This document shows positions 50,932 through 59,189 of a stretch of DNA of 64,000 bases, piece after piece. A program made the translations under genes and the position numbers. The notes beneath the pieces were generated by a model. The model was not told where the DNA came from, ran no database searches, and worked only from the letters and a program-made list of their open reading frames with translations. The number at the start of each line of letters is the position of its first letter. The first letter of the stretch is position 1. This DNA is from Lysobacterales bacterium (GTDB taxonomy: Bacteria > Pseudomonadota > Gammaproteobacteria > Xanthomonadales > SZUA-36): the NCBI GenBank assembly GCA_014238945.1, contig JABAAB010000041.1, forward strand, positions 50,492-114,491, given 5' to 3'.

Positions 50932-51624
50932 TTACTGCTTATTTTCAATATCGAGCAACTCTACTTCAAATATCAGCGTCGAATTGGGTGGAATGGGTCC
51001 TCCGCCCTCTACCCCGTACGCGAGTCCAGGCGCAACATAGAACATATATTTACTGCCAATATTCATTAATTGCAGTCCCTCTGACCAGCCCGCGATCACC
51101 CGGTTCAAGCCAAACGAAATGGGCTCATTCCTTGAGTAGGAACTATCAAATTCTGTGCCATCGAGTAAAGTGCCCCGATAATGTACCTTGACCGTATCGG
51201 TAGCGACGGGCATGGCACCGTCGCCCTGGGTCACAATTTTGTATTGCAGTCCGGATTCGGTCGTGCGCACACCATCCTTCGCTTTGTTTTCCGTCAGGAA
51301 TTTTTGTCCTGCAGCCAGGTTGGCAGCGCCTGCTGCATCGGCCTGGGCGTGTTGGTCTGCCTGGCGTTTTTGAATATAGGCCTGTCGAATCACTTCCGCT
51401 TCATCGGCAGTCATCGCCAGAGGTTCACCTTTGTAAGTAGCACTTATGGCTTCCAGCAAGGAATCAATATCCACAGCAGTGTCCTGGTCCCGCAAAGATT
51501 TGCCAATATCCATGCCTATGATATAACCCAGTTTTTGTTCATCGGTATTCAATTCAGTTGCCCAGCCATTTATTGACAAAGTAATCGCGGCCACCACCAG
51601 CCCGCAGCGTTTAAAAAATATCAT
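50932..51624 (-). CDS. FKBP-type peptidyl-prolyl isomerase (FkpA/Mip type)
   Basis: Periplasmic or surface prolyl isomerase and chaperone. The start at 51624 has AGGAG upstream and opens a signal peptide (MIFFKRCGLVVAAITLSING, cleavage near WA-TE); the frame runs open to 51777 but without conservation. An N-terminal helical dimerisation domain follows (about 22-125, LGYIIGMDIGKSL, and a Gln/Ala-rich helix). The FKBP domain (about 140-228) has VKVHYRGTLLDGTEFDSSY, VIAGWSEGLQLM and IPPNSTLIFEVELLDI. Length 230 matches Mip/FkpA. It is divergent from the symporter gene with 127 bp between. Confidence 0.93.
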   Translation of the reverse strand: MIFFKRCGLVVAAITLSINGWATELNTDEQKLGYIIGMDIGKSLRDQDTAVDIDSLLEAISATYKGEPLAMTADEAEVIRQAYIQKRQADQHAQADAAGAANLAAGQKFLTENKAKDGVRTTESGLQYKIVTQGDGAMPVATDTVKVHYRGTLLDGTEFDSSYSRNEPISFGLNRVIAGWSEGLQLMNIGSKYMFYVAPGLAYGVEGGGPIPPNSTLIFEVELLDIENKQ

Positions 51625-51751
51625 CGAGTTTTTACTCCTGCTCAACAGATTGCAAATTGTCCACAAATCTGACCCTGTGCGCAAACAATATGTTTCATTT
51701 GAGCCAATAAAATATGCTACGGTTTGCCCTGCCCTGCCCGACCAATGAATA

Positions 51752-53155
51752 ATGAACATTCTGATCATCACGCTCATAACCTACCAGCTGTTGTTACTGG
51801 CCATTGGCTGGTGGGCCAGCGCACGAACCAGTGACAATGAAGACTTTTACCTGGGTGGCCGCAAACTGGGGGCGGCCGTTGCTGCCCTGAGTGCTTCCGC
51901 AAGTTCTTCATCGGCCTGGAGTTTGCTGGGTGTCTCCGGAGCAGCTTATGCATGGGGCCTGCCGGCAATCTGGCTGATCCCATCAACTTTGCTGGGATTT
52001 TTTATCAACTGGTTCTGGGTTGCACCCCGTTTGTGGCAACAAAGCCGCATTCACAATGCCCTGACACTGACCGAATTTCTTGCCGGCCCACCCGGTGACC
52101 CGGCCCGCAAAACCATTATGCGGCTAGGTGCAGGTGTCATCCTGTTCTCATTTAGCTTCTATGTAGCGGCCCAGTTCCAGGCTGCGGGTCACACCTTTGC
52201 CAGTGCATTGAATATCGACCCGGTGATGGCCATCGTCCTCGGTGCCGCAATTGTTCTGATCTACGTCATGCTCGGCGGTTTCTGGGCCGCCAGTATTACC
52301 GACAGCCTGCAAGGCATTTTGATGGCCCTGAGCGCTTTGTTCCTCCCTCTGATCGCATTGATTGCAGTGGGTGGTCCGCTACAATTAATTGATTCACTTG
52401 TGACAGATGGATCATCGGGGGTTGAATTGTGGACCAGCCAGGAGAGTCTGGCGGCTGGAGTGGGTTTTGTAATTGGACTGGCTGGAATCGGTCTGGGATA
52501 TCCGGGTCAGCCACATGTTGTTAACCGCTTTATGGCAATGGAAGATCGAAATGCCATTCCAACAGCCCGATTGATCGCCATTGCATGGGCTGTGGTTATA
52601 TATACCGGTATGGTGTTGCTTGGCTGGTGCGGACGAGTGTTGGTAACAACGCTGGGGAATGGCGAGCAGGTCCTGTTTGCCATGGCAACACTTCTGCTGC
52701 CGGCGGTATTGGCAGGAATCATGGTATCAGCCATATTGTCTGCGATCATGTCCACCGCTGACAGCCAGTTACTGGTAGCCGCATCCAGCGTCAGCCACGA
52801 TCTCAGAGACGGCAAAACCGCGACACGGGAGAGCCTCAGAAGTGCACGCTGGGTGGTACTGCTCATAGGATTGGCGGCCATTTCCCTGGCCATTTTTTCT
52901 CCTCAGGCCATATTCAGCCGTGTGCTGTTTGCATGGCAGGCACTGGCTGCAGCGTTTGGTCCGTTACTGATTATTACACTTTGGCGTGGCCGAATTGAAC
53001 CCGCTTGGCGGATCGCTGCGATGGCCTCCGGCTTCACCCTGACCGTCATATTGTCGTTACTCGCTGACACCCCCGGGGACATTGCGGAGCGCTACATTCC
53101 TATTCTGGTTGCCCTGCTCCTGGCATGGAGAGGGACACACAGTCCTCAAGCATAA
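51752..53155 (+). CDS. Sodium:solute symporter of the PutP-like family
   Basis: An inner-membrane SSS-family transporter of 467 residues with about 13 spans. Features include the family start NEDFYLGGRKLG (about 30-41), ASASSSSAWSLLGVSGAAY, GLGYPGQPHVVNRFMAM and the late block SAIMSTADSQLLVAAS, which in PutP holds Na+-site residues. PutP-like proline transport is the closest guess, but many SSS members carry other solutes. It stands alone: no putA or catabolic gene is adjacent. 96 bp after its stop comes a new promoter-operator. Confidence 0.88.
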   Translation: MNILIITLITYQLLLLAIGWWASARTSDNEDFYLGGRKLGAAVAALSASASSSSAWSLLGVSGAAYAWGLPAIWLIPSTLLGFFINWFWVAPRLWQQSRIHNALTLTEFLAGPPGDPARKTIMRLGAGVILFSFSFYVAAQFQAAGHTFASALNIDPVMAIVLGAAIVLIYVMLGGFWAASITDSLQGILMALSALFLPLIALIAVGGPLQLIDSLVTDGSSGVELWTSQESLAAGVGFVIGLAGIGLGYPGQPHVVNRFMAMEDRNAIPTARLIAIAWAVVIYTGMVLLGWCGRVLVTTLGNGEQVLFAMATLLLPAVLAGIMVSAILSAIMSTADSQLLVAASSVSHDLRDGKTATRESLRSARWVVLLIGLAAISLAIFSPQAIFSRVLFAWQALAAAFGPLLIITLWRGRIEPAWRIAAMASGFTLTVILSLLADTPGDIAERYIPILVALLLAWRGTHSPQA

Positions 53156-53181
53156 CCATTTCATAATTCTTGCTCAAAAGC

Positions 53182-53217
53182 TTGCATTTTTTTAGTGTAG
53201 TGTTATACTTCACTACA
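53182..53217 (+). promoter_or_regulatory. Promoter with embedded operator for the GntR/ABC operon
   Basis: A -35 box TTGCAT (53182-53187), a 16-base spacer and a -10 box TATACT (53204-53209) form a good sigma-70 promoter. A perfect 7-bp inverted repeat TGTAGTG / CACTACA (53196-53202 and 53211-53217) brackets the -10, with 8 bases between. Such a placement fits repression, most simply by the GntR protein encoded two genes on. Confidence 0.75.
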
Positions 53218-53254
53218 ACACCAATCAAACAACATTTGTTTTTACGAGAATTCC

Positions 53255-53494
53255 ATGATGAAGTTAGTTCCCCATCACCGTCGCCACATATCGAACCGCC
53301 TGGCCATGGTTGCCGCCGTTTTGCTTTTAATCAGCACTGCTACCGGTTATGACACCACTGCGGAATTACCGTCAAATGCCGCGAATGCAACGCCATCCGA
53401 AAAAGTTGATGTTGACCTCAGCGAAGACACCAACCAGACAGCAAACCAGGAACGACGTGGCCTGAATCTGAGCCTTGTGTTATTTCGACGCTGA
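53255..53494 (+). CDS. Small predicted secreted protein in the GntR/ABC operon
   Basis: A 79-residue product that I do not recognise. The N-terminus is basic (HHRRH) followed by a hydrophobic stretch (LAMVAAVLLLISTATG, about 17-32), a likely signal peptide or anchor. The rest is acidic and polar (EKVDVDLSEDTNQTA) and ends with a basic, hydrophobic tail (LNLSLVLFRR). The ATG at 53255 or 53258 lies 38-41 bp after the operator, and gntR begins 14 bp after its stop, so it is the first gene of the operon. It could be a transported or sensed peptide, or a small accessory of the ABC pair; this is speculation. Confidence 0.6.
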   Translation: MMKLVPHHRRHISNRLAMVAAVLLLISTATGYDTTAELPSNAANATPSEKVDVDLSEDTNQTANQERRGLNLSLVLFRR

Positions 53495-53508
53495 AAAGCG
53501 GGAACACC

Positions 53509-53865
53509 ATGACAACCCAATGGAATGACAGCCAGCCCATATACTGGCAACTGAAAGAGCGCACCATTGCCATGATTCTTGATGGTACCTTGTCCGAGGG
53601 CGATGCACTGCCCTCGGTCCGCACCGTCGCCTCCGATTTCCAACTCAACCCGATTACCGTTTCAAAGTCCTACCAGGCTCTGGTTGATGATCGATTGGTT
53701 GAGAAGCGCCGCGGTCTGGGCATGTTTGTATGTTCCGGTGCACAACGAAAATTGATGGATAGTGAAAGACAAAAATTCCTGAATGAAGAATGGCCAGCAA
53801 TGGTCAATCGAATTCGGCAATTGGGCCTGGATGTTAATGCCCTGATTAAAACCAATTCAAAATAA
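53509..53865 (+). CDS. GntR-family regulator, YtrA subfamily
   Basis: A 118-residue regulator. The N-terminal winged helix (IYWQLKERTIAMILDGTL, ALPSVRTVASDFQLNPITVSK as the helix-turn-helix, then the wing VEKRRGLGMFVC) is followed by only about 45 residues, the short dimerisation tail of the YtrA subfamily. There is no ligand domain. YtrA-type genes nearly always precede ABC-2 transporter genes, as here (12 bp to the ATPase gene). It probably represses the promoter at 53,182 and responds to cell-envelope or other stress; the signal is unknown. Confidence 0.92.
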   Translation: MTTQWNDSQPIYWQLKERTIAMILDGTLSEGDALPSVRTVASDFQLNPITVSKSYQALVDDRLVEKRRGLGMFVCSGAQRKLMDSERQKFLNEEWPAMVNRIRQLGLDVNALIKTNSK

Positions 53866-53877
53866 AGGTGAATCCTG

Positions 53878-54735
53878 ATGAATTACGTTATTGAAGCGCA
53901 GGGGTTGACCAAGCGCTACAAACGCACAATTGCCGTAGATAATATTGATCTGCGTATTCCGGAAGGCAGGATCGTTGGTCTGATTGGTCCGAATGGCGCC
54001 GGTAAAACCTCTGCCCTGAAAGCCATATTGGGTCTCGCCACGTATGAAGGACAGCTGAGCGTTCTTGACAAGGATCCGGCAAAGGACAGGGCAGCACTGA
54101 TGGAAGATGTTTGTTTCATCGCCGATGTTGCGGTACTTCCCCGCTGGATCCGTGTCTGGCAACTGATAGAACTGACCCAGGACATTCATCCGAAGTTCTC
54201 CCGTGAAAAATGCCTTGAATACCTCGCTTCTACCAAAATCACGATGGATCACAAGGTGAAGCAGTTGTCCAAGGGAATGGTCGCCCAGTTGCATCTCGCG
54301 ATTGTCATGGCAATCGATGTAAAGTTACTGGTTCTCGATGAACCCACGCTGGGACTCGACATACTGTATCGCAAACAGTTTTATACCAGCCTGCTTAATG
54401 ACTATTTCGATGAACAACGCACCATCGTTATCACCACCCACCAGGTTGAAGAGGTCGAACACATACTCAGTGACCTGATTTTCATTCAGGACGGGCGTAT
54501 CGCCCTGCACAGCAGTATGGATGAAGTACAAGAGCGATATGTTGAATTGATGGCCGCGCCGGACCATGCCATGGCTGCCCGTGATCTGGAACCGTTGTAT
54601 GAGCGAGAGCTGTTTGGCAGACATATTTTTCTGTTTGAGAATGCAGACCGCGAACAACTCAGGGCACTGGGTGAATTACATACACCCAACGTAGCCGACC
54701 TGTTTGTTGCAACCATGAGCAGAGGTGAATCATGA
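53878..54735 (+). CDS. ABC transporter ATP-binding protein (YtrB-like)
   Basis: A 285-residue ATPase that pairs with the permease downstream. The Walker A motif GPNGAGKT is at residues 37-44; Walker B and D-loop read LLVLDEPTLGLD; the switch histidine is in ITTHQVEEVEH. The signature motif reads LSKGM instead of LSGGQ, a recognised variation in YtrB-like and antibiotic-export ABC proteins. An AGGTGAATCC stretch precedes the ATG. The last 80 residues form a small C-terminal domain. It overlaps the permease gene by 4 bp (ATGA). The substrate is not known. Confidence 0.92.
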   Translation: MNYVIEAQGLTKRYKRTIAVDNIDLRIPEGRIVGLIGPNGAGKTSALKAILGLATYEGQLSVLDKDPAKDRAALMEDVCFIADVAVLPRWIRVWQLIELTQDIHPKFSREKCLEYLASTKITMDHKVKQLSKGMVAQLHLAIVMAIDVKLLVLDEPTLGLDILYRKQFYTSLLNDYFDEQRTIVITTHQVEEVEHILSDLIFIQDGRIALHSSMDEVQERYVELMAAPDHAMAARDLEPLYERELFGRHIFLFENADREQLRALGELHTPNVADLFVATMSRGES

Positions 54736-55682
54736 ATCGTCTTCCCGCCCTGATTAAGCGTGAATTCTGGGAAAACAAGGGTGCTTTGCGCACCACACCG
54801 GTGGTCATTGGTGGTCTCTATATTGTCGTTCTGTTGATGTCCATCATTACCTTCCAGCATTTTGATAACGACTTCCAGTCGTTGAAGGAAGCGATTGCTT
54901 ATCTTGCCCAGAGTGATGTCGAATTGCGCAACAAGATCATCCACCAGTCCACGATGATCGGGTCCTTTTTATTCTCGCTGGTATTGGCCTTCGTGGTATT
55001 TTTCTACCTGCTGGGGTCCTTGTACGATGACCGTAAAGACCGGAGTATTTTGTTCTGGAAGTCTTTGCCGGCCTCCGATACCTTGACCCTGGTCTCAAAA
55101 TTGCTCACAGCAATGGTGGTTGCACCGTTTATCTTCTGGGTGATTTATGTAATCACTCACATCACCATCATGTTGATTTCTTCGATTGTTGTTTTGGCCC
55201 TTGGAGAAAATCCCTGGACTCTTTTCCTGGGTATCGGTAACCCGTTCAAGGGCTGGAGCATGGTGCTGGTGAGCTATATGTGCCAATCCATATGGGCATT
55301 GCCGCTGTATGGATGGCTGATGCTGGTATCCGCCTTTGCACCCCGTATCCCCCTGTTGTTTGCAACCCTGCCACCAGTGGTGTTTGCCGTATTGCAGATA
55401 TGGATCGAATTTCTACAGACCTTCACGTTGAAGAACAACCTGTTCGGCGTCATCGGTCAGTGGTTTGCCAACAGCCCGTTGATCATTTCTGCAGATGACC
55501 ATGGGAAAAACGACTTCGGGGTGGCACTGGGTATACCCGTTACCAGCACCTTCGATCACGAGGTCACCGTTGCCAACATGTTGGACCGCCTGTTTTCTTC
55601 CCAGATGCTGATCGGCCTGGTAATGGCCACGGTTTTCCTGGCTGGAGCACTGTGGCTGAGGCACCGCGCCACTGAGAGTTGA
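54732..55682 (+). CDS. ABC-2-type transporter permease
   Basis: A 316-residue inner-membrane protein with about six spans (near 24-42, 76-98, 125-155, 175-200, 205-225 and 285-305). The N-terminal LIKREFWENKGALRTTPVV and YDDRKDRSILFWKSLPASD are typical of ABC-2 permeases found with YtrA/YtrB. It is coupled to the ATPase gene and is the last gene of the operon; a repeat-rich 215-bp gap follows. The exported substrate or mechanotransmission role cannot be judged from sequence. Confidence 0.88.
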   Translation: MNRLPALIKREFWENKGALRTTPVVIGGLYIVVLLMSIITFQHFDNDFQSLKEAIAYLAQSDVELRNKIIHQSTMIGSFLFSLVLAFVVFFYLLGSLYDDRKDRSILFWKSLPASDTLTLVSKLLTAMVVAPFIFWVIYVITHITIMLISSIVVLALGENPWTLFLGIGNPFKGWSMVLVSYMCQSIWALPLYGWLMLVSAFAPRIPLLFATLPPVVFAVLQIWIEFLQTFTLKNNLFGVIGQWFANSPLIISADDHGKNDFGVALGIPVTSTFDHEVTVANMLDRLFSSQMLIGLVMATVFLAGALWLRHRATES

Positions 55683-55694
55683 TCCTGGGCACCG

Positions 55695-55866
55695 CCACTC
55701 GCAGCCCCGCGATGACGTTGCCAATGCCAAACGTCGTTCCCGCGTAAGCGGGAATCTCCCAACGCTGTCGTAACCTGAAACAGTGGCACAGCTAACCACT
55801 CTGCGAACGTACGGAGGTCCCTGGTTCCGCTACTCGCGGCCCCGGGATGACGGTGGTACAGTTAGC
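55695..55866. repeat. REP-like repeat cluster upstream of imuB
   Basis: Two degenerate copies of a 23-bp unit (CTCGC-GCCCCG-GATGACG; 55695-55717 and 55830-55852, 20 of 23 identical) are present. A second module of 16 bp (CAGTGGCACAGCTAAC-like; 55781-55796 and 55851-55866, 12 of 16) follows each. In the first copy about 63 bp lies between the two modules, including TTCCCGC-GTAA-GCGGGAA (55737-55754), the familiar palindromic core of dispersed bacterial repeats. The 215-bp permease-imuB gap is filled by this cluster and the imuB start hairpin; no imuA remnant is readable. Confidence 0.6.
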
Positions 55867-55883
55867 TTGAAACTATTTTTTGA

Positions 55884-55903
55884 CTCCATTCTCATGAATG
55901 GAG
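55884..55903 (+). promoter_or_regulatory. 8-bp hairpin spanning the imuB start
   Basis: CTCCATTC-TCAT-GAATGGAG is a perfect 8-bp stem with a 4-base loop. Its right arm contains the first available imuB ATG (55898) and the only GGAG in the area. In mRNA it would hide the start; as DNA it could be a binding site. It is not a LexA box. Confidence 0.5.
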
Positions 55904-57205
55904 AACCGGTATGGTCAGACTGCACCCATGTCTTCAAGCACATACAACAAAAGACCGGCCCAATGGCTGGCCCTGCACTTCCCCGGGGTTGAGACGGCGC
56001 GTGCTGATGGTATCCGCACGGTAGACCCGGCTGCTCTGCAACGTCTTGCCTCCTGGTGTTACCAGTACAGCAGCCAGGTATGCATCGTCGCCGAGCGCAA
56101 CAGCCTGTTGCTGGAAGTGTCTGCCAGCCGCCGTCTGTTCGGCGATGCTGAGACACTGGCGGAGCGTATCCATACAGAACTGGAACAACTGGGCTACCAT
56201 GCAAGCAGCGGTATTGCGCCGACACCCGAATGCGCACAACTGGCTGCCCGCCACAAACTGTCTGTTCCAGTGACCGGCGACATACGAAAAATGATTGGCA
56301 CACTCGGTATTGAAAGCCTGTTTCTGCAGGATGGGCAAATCCGGGCTTTACAGAAGATGGGTTTTCGCAATGTTCATGACATCCTGCGTCTGCCACGCAA
56401 AGCATTGGCCAGACGACTGGGACCTGCGCTCGGTGACTACCTGGACCGGCTGTTGGGTCAGCGTCCCGATCCCTGCAAAAGCTTCCAGCCGGCAGACAAC
56501 TTTTGCGCCGGCACGGATTTGCCGGAAACCGTGCATACCCAGGGTCTGATTTTTCCGCTCAAACGACTGCTACAGGAACTGTGCGGTGTGCTGCGTGCGC
56601 ATGACCGGGCCATACAGGTACTTGAGGTACGTTTAAAAATGGATGGTGGGGTACAATCCTTCACCCTGACCCTGCAACACACAACGCGTTCAGAACCCCA
56701 CCTGATGATGCTTTTACGTGAGCGCCTGGAACGTCTGCGGCTGGCCTCCCCCGTATACCATGTCCTTATACAGGCAGCGCATTTCCTGTCGTACGTGGAA
56801 TGTCAGCCAGACCTGCTGGCAGAAGCCGGGAAAGCTTCCGCAACCACGGACAACACCGTGTTTGAACGCTTGCAGGCCCGACTGGGCACCCACGCCATCA
56901 CGGGACTCAATGGCAGACAGGATCACCGACCGGAACACAGCTGGTCTTTACGGAAACCGGGTGAGCCGGCAGCCTGTACCAGACTGCCGCAACGACCCGC
57001 CTGGTTACTGCCCAAACCGCAACGCTGCCTTATCGCTCACTACCGTATCCTGGCAGGCCCGGAACGTATCGAATCGGGTTGGTGGGATGGCAGGGACTGT
57101 CGTCGGGATTACTTCGTCGTACGCGACCCGAATGGCAGTACCCTGTGGGCTTTTCATGAATACAAACCTCATCCCGGCTGGTACCTGCACGGTTTATTCG
57201 CATAA
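55898..57205 (+). CDS. imuB: ImuB, DNA polymerase Y-family mutasome adaptor
   Basis: ImuB is a Y-family-like protein without polymerase activity that links DnaE2 and the sliding clamp in SOS mutagenesis. The start RPAQWLALHFPGVETARA, VCIVAERNSLLLEVSASRRLFG, SGIAPTPECAQLAARH, RLQARLGTHAITGL, RPAWLLPKP, and the end GPERIESGWWDGRDCRRDYF...WYLHGLFA are ImuB family blocks. At 435 residues it is a bit short for the family. The TGA just before ATG 55898 makes that the earliest start; 55928 (MSSSTYNKRP) is also possible, and neither has a clear ribosome site. No LexA box or imuA precedes it. dnaE2 lies 5.7 kb further on. Confidence 0.92.
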   Translation: MENRYGQTAPMSSSTYNKRPAQWLALHFPGVETARADGIRTVDPAALQRLASWCYQYSSQVCIVAERNSLLLEVSASRRLFGDAETLAERIHTELEQLGYHASSGIAPTPECAQLAARHKLSVPVTGDIRKMIGTLGIESLFLQDGQIRALQKMGFRNVHDILRLPRKALARRLGPALGDYLDRLLGQRPDPCKSFQPADNFCAGTDLPETVHTQGLIFPLKRLLQELCGVLRAHDRAIQVLEVRLKMDGGVQSFTLTLQHTTRSEPHLMMLLRERLERLRLASPVYHVLIQAAHFLSYVECQPDLLAEAGKASATTDNTVFERLQARLGTHAITGLNGRQDHRPEHSWSLRKPGEPAACTRLPQRPAWLLPKPQRCLIAHYRILAGPERIESGWWDGRDCRRDYFVVRDPNGSTLWAFHEYKPHPGWYLHGLFA

Positions 57206-57242
57206 ATGCATCCGGCAAATGCACCTTCCCGCGGCAAACACT

Positions 57243-57248
57243 TATAAT
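57243..57248 (+). promoter_or_regulatory. Possible -10 box upstream of the DUF502 gene
   Basis: TATAAT lies 48 bp upstream of the DUF502 ATG; a -35 box 17 bases further up (TGCACC) is weak. It offers a start for the DUF502 pair independent of imuB. Confidence 0.4.
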
Positions 57249-57296
57249 GGTGACCAGGGAAATTACCCCCGCTGACATAAGGCACGACATCTCAAC

Positions 57297-57923
57297 ATGA
57301 ATGTTCTGGGCAAACTGTTGTTGAAAGGCCTGGTCGTGGTCATACCGGTGGTGCTGACACTGGCCATTCTATGGTGGATGGCGGCGGGTGCTGAACGGAT
57401 GGGGGGAACAGTAATCAAGTTGATACTGCCTGAAGGCTGGTATTTGCCGGGCATGGGACTGGTATCCGGTCTGGCCCTTATCGCCCTGGTTGGTCTGCTG
57501 TCGCACATCCTGATCTTCCAGAAACTGTTCAATCTCGGTGAAACCGTGTTTAATCGTCTGCCACTGGCGAAAACCATCTACACCGCCATCAAGGACTTTA
57601 TTGGCTACCTTAACCCGGACAAGGACAGTGAACTGGGCAAAGTTGTCATGGTGAAACTGCCGGGCCAGTCATTCCAGCTCATGGGCTTTGTCACACGTGA
57701 GCAATTTGATGACCTGCCATTTACACCGTCGGCAGATGATCCAGTTGCGGTATATATGCCGATGAGTTATCAGATCGGTGGTTACACCTTGTTTTTGCCA
57801 CGTGACACGCTGACACCACTGGATATGCCCTTTGAGCAAGCCATGCGTCTGGTTCTTACCGGTGCGGTCAGCAAACGCCACGAAAGTGGCCATGAGAACG
57901 GCACGGACGACCCACAGAAATGA
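57297..57923 (+). CDS. DUF502 membrane protein
   Basis: A 208-residue inner-membrane protein of the DUF502 family, of unknown function. Two N-terminal spans (about 8-30 and 52-76) are followed by the conserved block VFNRLPLAKTIYTAIKDFIGYL (about 85-106 in part) and a soluble domain with VVMVKLPGQSFQLMGFVT and VAVYMPMSYQIGGYTLFLP. It starts 92 bp after imuB and overlaps the next gene by 4 bp (ATGA). Confidence 0.9.
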   Translation: MNVLGKLLLKGLVVVIPVVLTLAILWWMAAGAERMGGTVIKLILPEGWYLPGMGLVSGLALIALVGLLSHILIFQKLFNLGETVFNRLPLAKTIYTAIKDFIGYLNPDKDSELGKVVMVKLPGQSFQLMGFVTREQFDDLPFTPSADDPVAVYMPMSYQIGGYTLFLPRDTLTPLDMPFEQAMRLVLTGAVSKRHESGHENGTDDPQK

Positions 57924-58390
57924 TCAGTAGCAGGAGAATCGGTCGTTGGAGTTCATGGCTCGCAGGATTTCTGGTGTCCGTCATGCCACTGGCAGTATTC
58001 CCGGGACCAACTGCTGCTACCCCTGGAACCGAACAGACCGTGTTGGATTATGTCGCCGCATTCAACCGCCAGGATGTGGATGGCATGCTGCGACTCGCCA
58101 CCGACAAGATCCTATGGCTGAGTGTATCCGGTGAAACAGTGATCCGGGAAACCGCCGATGCCCAGGCTCTGGATGCTGCCATGCGGGACTACTTTTCGCG
58201 ACACACGAGCAGTCATTCCACAATTATTCAGATTCACTCCAGCGGATCCTGGGTAACAACACTTGAACGCGCCGGGCACATGGTTGATGGTCAACTCACA
58301 AAAGGTAAATGTTCCTACGCGATGTACTTGCTGGAAGATGGTCTGATTGGCTCTGTCTGGTATTTTCCCGCACACGATTGCGACGGATAG
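57920..58390 (+). CDS. Secreted NTF2-like (SnoaL/DUF4440-type) protein
   Basis: A 156-residue protein with a signal peptide (WSSWLAGFLVSVMPLAVFPG, cleavage near TAA-TP), then an NTF2-like fold: QTVLDYVAAFNRQDVDGMLRL, a typical first helix, and a pocket region with WLSVSGETV. The fold hosts both enzymes and binding proteins; no catalytic set is clear. It is translationally coupled to DUF502 (ATGA) and ends 25 bp before the convergent coaX stop. Function unknown. Confidence 0.72.
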   Translation: MISSRRIGRWSSWLAGFLVSVMPLAVFPGPTAATPGTEQTVLDYVAAFNRQDVDGMLRLATDKILWLSVSGETVIRETADAQALDAAMRDYFSRHTSSHSTIIQIHSSGSWVTTLERAGHMVDGQLTKGKCSYAMYLLEDGLIGSVWYFPAHDCDG

Positions 58391-58415
58391 CCAGGTGACG
58401 AATCATGCACACCAG

Positions 58416-59189
58416 TCAGGGATTGATTTTCAATGCTGCGATCAGACCGCGTAATACCAGGTCGGGCACTAGCCGGTCAAACAGACCCGAGTCTCCAAAC
58501 AGGACTGCAAAACCACCGGTAGCAATCACCCTTGGTCGATGCCCTGCAAATTCTTCCGTCTGGATCCTGTGCATGATTTCCTGAATGGCACCCAGATTGC
58601 CGTAATACAAACCAGACTGGATGCTTTCGGCTGTCGTGCGTCCCAGGCATACGTCATTACGTACTATTTCCACCGAACCCAGTTTGGATGTGCCACTGTC
58701 CAGCGCTTGCATGGACATTTTCAAGCCCGGCAAAATAACCCCACCAAGGTATTCCCGTTTGGCGCCAATCGCACACAGGGTCGTGGCGGTTCCCAGGTCA
58801 ACGATAATCAGGTTTTCACCCGGAAATAATCCGGTCCCCGCAATGGCATTGGCAATGCGGTCGGCCCCCACTTCCAATGGGTTTCGATAACTAATCTTCA
58901 ATCCGGTTTTTACCCCGGCCTGTAAAATAAACGGCCGGATATCAAAATATTTCTGACAGGCTGCGGAAATGGCATATACCATTTCGGGTACCACACTGCA
59001 CAGGGCAATCTGGTCGACAGATTCCGGATCCAGATCATTTTCACGCAATACCGAACGAAAAAACAGACCATATTCGTCGGAAGACGAGCCCTGTTTCGAA
59101 GCCTTGCGAAATGTGAGCAGGCCCTCTCCCGAATCATATACTCCACCATAAATATGGCTGTTACCCACATCCAGACATAAGATCATCAA
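58416..59189 (-). CDS. coaX: Type III pantothenate kinase
   Basis: Phosphorylates pantothenate, the first step of CoA synthesis; type III enzymes are ASKHA-fold and not feedback-inhibited by CoA. Motifs: the P-loop-like [16 protein letters not shown] (about 4-19), [33 protein letters not shown] and [12 protein letters not shown]. It has 257 residues. Its start overlaps the coaBC stop (ATGA). It is the last gene of the five-gene operon, so no bifunctional type I coaA is needed here. Confidence 0.95.
   Translation of the reverse strand: MMILCLDVGNSHIYGGVYDSGEGLLTFRKASKQGSSSDEYGLFFRSVLRENDLDPESVDQIALCSVVPEMVYAISAACQKYFDIRPFILQAGVKTGLKISYRNPLEVGADRIANAIAGTGLFPGENLIIVDLGTATTLCAIGAKREYLGGVILPGLKMSMQALDSGTSKLGSVEIVRNDVCLGRTTAESIQSGLYYGNLGAIQEIMHRIQTEEFAGHRPRVIATGGFAVLFGDSGLFDRLVPDLVLRGLIAALKINP

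Noticed and set aside
55783..55992. Short plus-strand ORF before imuB as an imuA remnant
   Set aside because: Its 69 residues have no ImuA/RecA-like features, run through repeat sequence and overlap imuB out of frame.
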